DNA of 41,225 nt from Methanothrix sp. Its GTDB lineage: Archaea > Halobacteriota > Methanosarcinia > Methanotrichales > Methanotrichaceae. A program made the position numbers and the translations under genes. Under the pieces are notes generated by a model. It had not been told where the DNA came from. It saw only the letters and a program-made list of their open reading frames with translations, and did not search any database. How positions within the stretch are numbered: the first letter of the stretch is position 1; each line of letters starts with the position of its first letter. Below, piece after piece: positions 40,288-41,225 of this stretch. The stretch lies in NCBI GenBank assembly GCA_029907715.1, contig JARYLI010000014.1:1-41225 (forward strand). The letters are read 5' to 3'.

Positions 40288-41225
40288 ATGAGCGGGATGA
40301 TTTCGTTGTATGATAAAATTTGCAGTTACAGGAATGCGGATCGAGTTCTTATGGTCACGATCTCGATCATCTTCGGCATATTCCTGATCGTATCTGCGTC
40401 TGGGCAGGAACCCGGTTTTACCGGGCCGGATCTTGCCGGGAATCAGCCTCCAGCTATAACATCATTTGTATGCGATCTGCAGAGCCCGCAGGATGCGGGT
40501 GTGGAGGTGAAATGGACTGTTAGCGCGTTTGATCCTGACGGAGATGCGCTCGAGTACATGTTTCTGCTGAAGGGTCCGGCTACAGGAGACAGCTGGAAGG
40601 ACATGACCGGCTGGATAACCGAGCCGAGATGGGTTTGGAAGACATCTGAGAATGATGTCGGCTCCAGCGAGATCGAGGTTCGCGTGAGAGACGGATATGC
40701 GGATCTGGACGATGGTTACGATGTGAAAGAAACAGCAAGATACGTCATCAATCGGCCTGCTCCACCCAACCGTCCGCCACAGGTGACAGGACTGTTTGCA
40801 TCACCGGAGTCATCGCAGGTTGCAGGCGGTGCTGTCGTGTGGAGCGCGAGTGCATCAGATCCTGACGGGGATGCGCTCGAGTACCAGTTCATGGTGGATG
40901 GTAGCGTTGTGAGGGACTGGTCTGCTGAAAACACATGGACTTGGTCGACGACAGATAGAGACGTTGGATCTCACAGTGTGACGGTTGCTGTGAGGGATGG
41001 AAGGAACGAGCCTGTTTCCGCGTCATCCCAGTACACGATAATCATGCCGAACCGTCCGCCACAGGTGACAGGACTGTTTGCATCACCGGAGTCATCGCAG
41101 GTTGCAGGCAGTGCTGTCGTGTGGAGCGCGAGTGCATCAGATCCTGATGGGGATGCGCTCGAGTACCAGTTCATGGTGGATGGTAACGTTGTGAGGGACT
41201 GGTCTGCTGACAACACATGGACTTG
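40288..41225 (+). CDS. Secreted repeat protein with PKD/cadherin-like modules, cut by window end
   Basis: The frame is open to the window edge (312 codons seen). A signal or anchor segment (VTISIIFGIFLIVSASG) is followed by modules of about 94 residues. Module 1 (NQPPAITSFVCDLQSPQDAG onward) is diverged. Modules 2 and 3 start NRPPQVTGLFASPESSQVAG at 40768 and 41050 and are almost identical, each with SASDPDGDALEYQFMVDG. The DPDGD loop suggests calcium-binding Ig-like folds typical of surface adhesins or sheath proteins. ATG 40288 follows gcagggg; ATG 40270 and 40297 are alternatives. The number of modules is unknown. Confidence 0.8.
   Translation, partial: MSGMISLYDKICSYRNADRVLMVTISIIFGIFLIVSASGQEPGFTGPDLAGNQPPAITSFVCDLQSPQDAGVEVKWTVSAFDPDGDALEYMFLLKGPATGDSWKDMTGWITEPRWVWKTSENDVGSSEIEVRVRDGYADLDDGYDVKETARYVINRPAPPNRPPQVTGLFASPESSQVAGGAVVWSASASDPDGDALEYQFMVDGSVVRDWSAENTWTWSTTDRDVGSHSVTVAVRDGRNEPVSASSQYTIIMPNRPPQVTGLFASPESSQVAGSAVVWSASASDPDGDALEYQFMVDGNVVRDWSADNTWT

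Overview
The window is chromosomal DNA of a methanogenic archaeon, most probably Methanothrix (Methanosaeta) or a close relative in the Methanosarcinales. The evidence is a complete A-type ATP synthase operon in the order H-I-K-E-C-F-A-B-D-G, including the small membrane gene ahaG typical of this order. Other support comes from archaeosine genes (tgtA, arcS), Alba, Orc1/Cdc6, aTrm56, methanogenesis marker 8, MtrA- and MtrH-like proteins, an FmdE-family protein, a Fae homologue and a form III-type RuBisCO. Many genes have a TATA-like box about 25 bases before the start codon, which suggests leaderless transcripts. The species is an inference from gene content; no database was searched.

Layout. 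1-380: 5' end of an IS630-like transposase plus repeat debris. 387-3080: secreted SIMPL protein, then a minus-strand pair of soluble MtrA- and MtrH-like proteins. 3286-4768: alba, purN and a HIT-family gene. 4927-11914: archaeosine operon tgtA-arcS and an HD phosphohydrolase, interleaved with three secreted proteins, one a matrixin-type protease. Two divergent pairs here appear to share single TATA boxes. 12199-15516: minus-strand small coiled-coil protein, FmdE-family protein, ATP-grasp ligase and aTrm56. 15673-17270: two groups of very small genes, including a translationally coupled set of four that ends in a winged-helix protein. 17271-18720: repeat-rich region with a broken DDE transposase and a 39-residue Lys-rich protein. 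18885-24122: XPD-like helicase, then a membrane-anchored COG1361-like protein with an ABC-2 exporter. 24565-25881: Cys-rich HExxH protein of unknown function. 26084-27356: RuBisCO with an overlapping upstream small ORF. 27474-36082: ATP synthase operon. 36291-41225: AlaX, methanogenesis marker 8, Orc1/Cdc6, an Hfq-type Sm protein, a Fae homologue and the start of a large repeat-containing secreted protein cut by the window end.

How the genes fit together. ATP synthase supplies ATP from the ion gradient. The MtrA/MtrH-like, FmdE-like, Fae and marker 8 proteins belong to or border one-carbon (H4MPT/methanofuran) metabolism. RuBisCO most likely works in AMP/pentose or reductive hexulose-phosphate carbon flow. 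TgtA, ArcS, aTrm56 and AlaX look after tRNA modification and charging fidelity.

The least explained parts are the four-gene small-protein operon (16325-17270), the HExxH protein, the small dispersed repeats between 1 and 25941, the ABC ATPase with no canonical start codon, and the 46-codon ORF overlapping the RuBisCO start.
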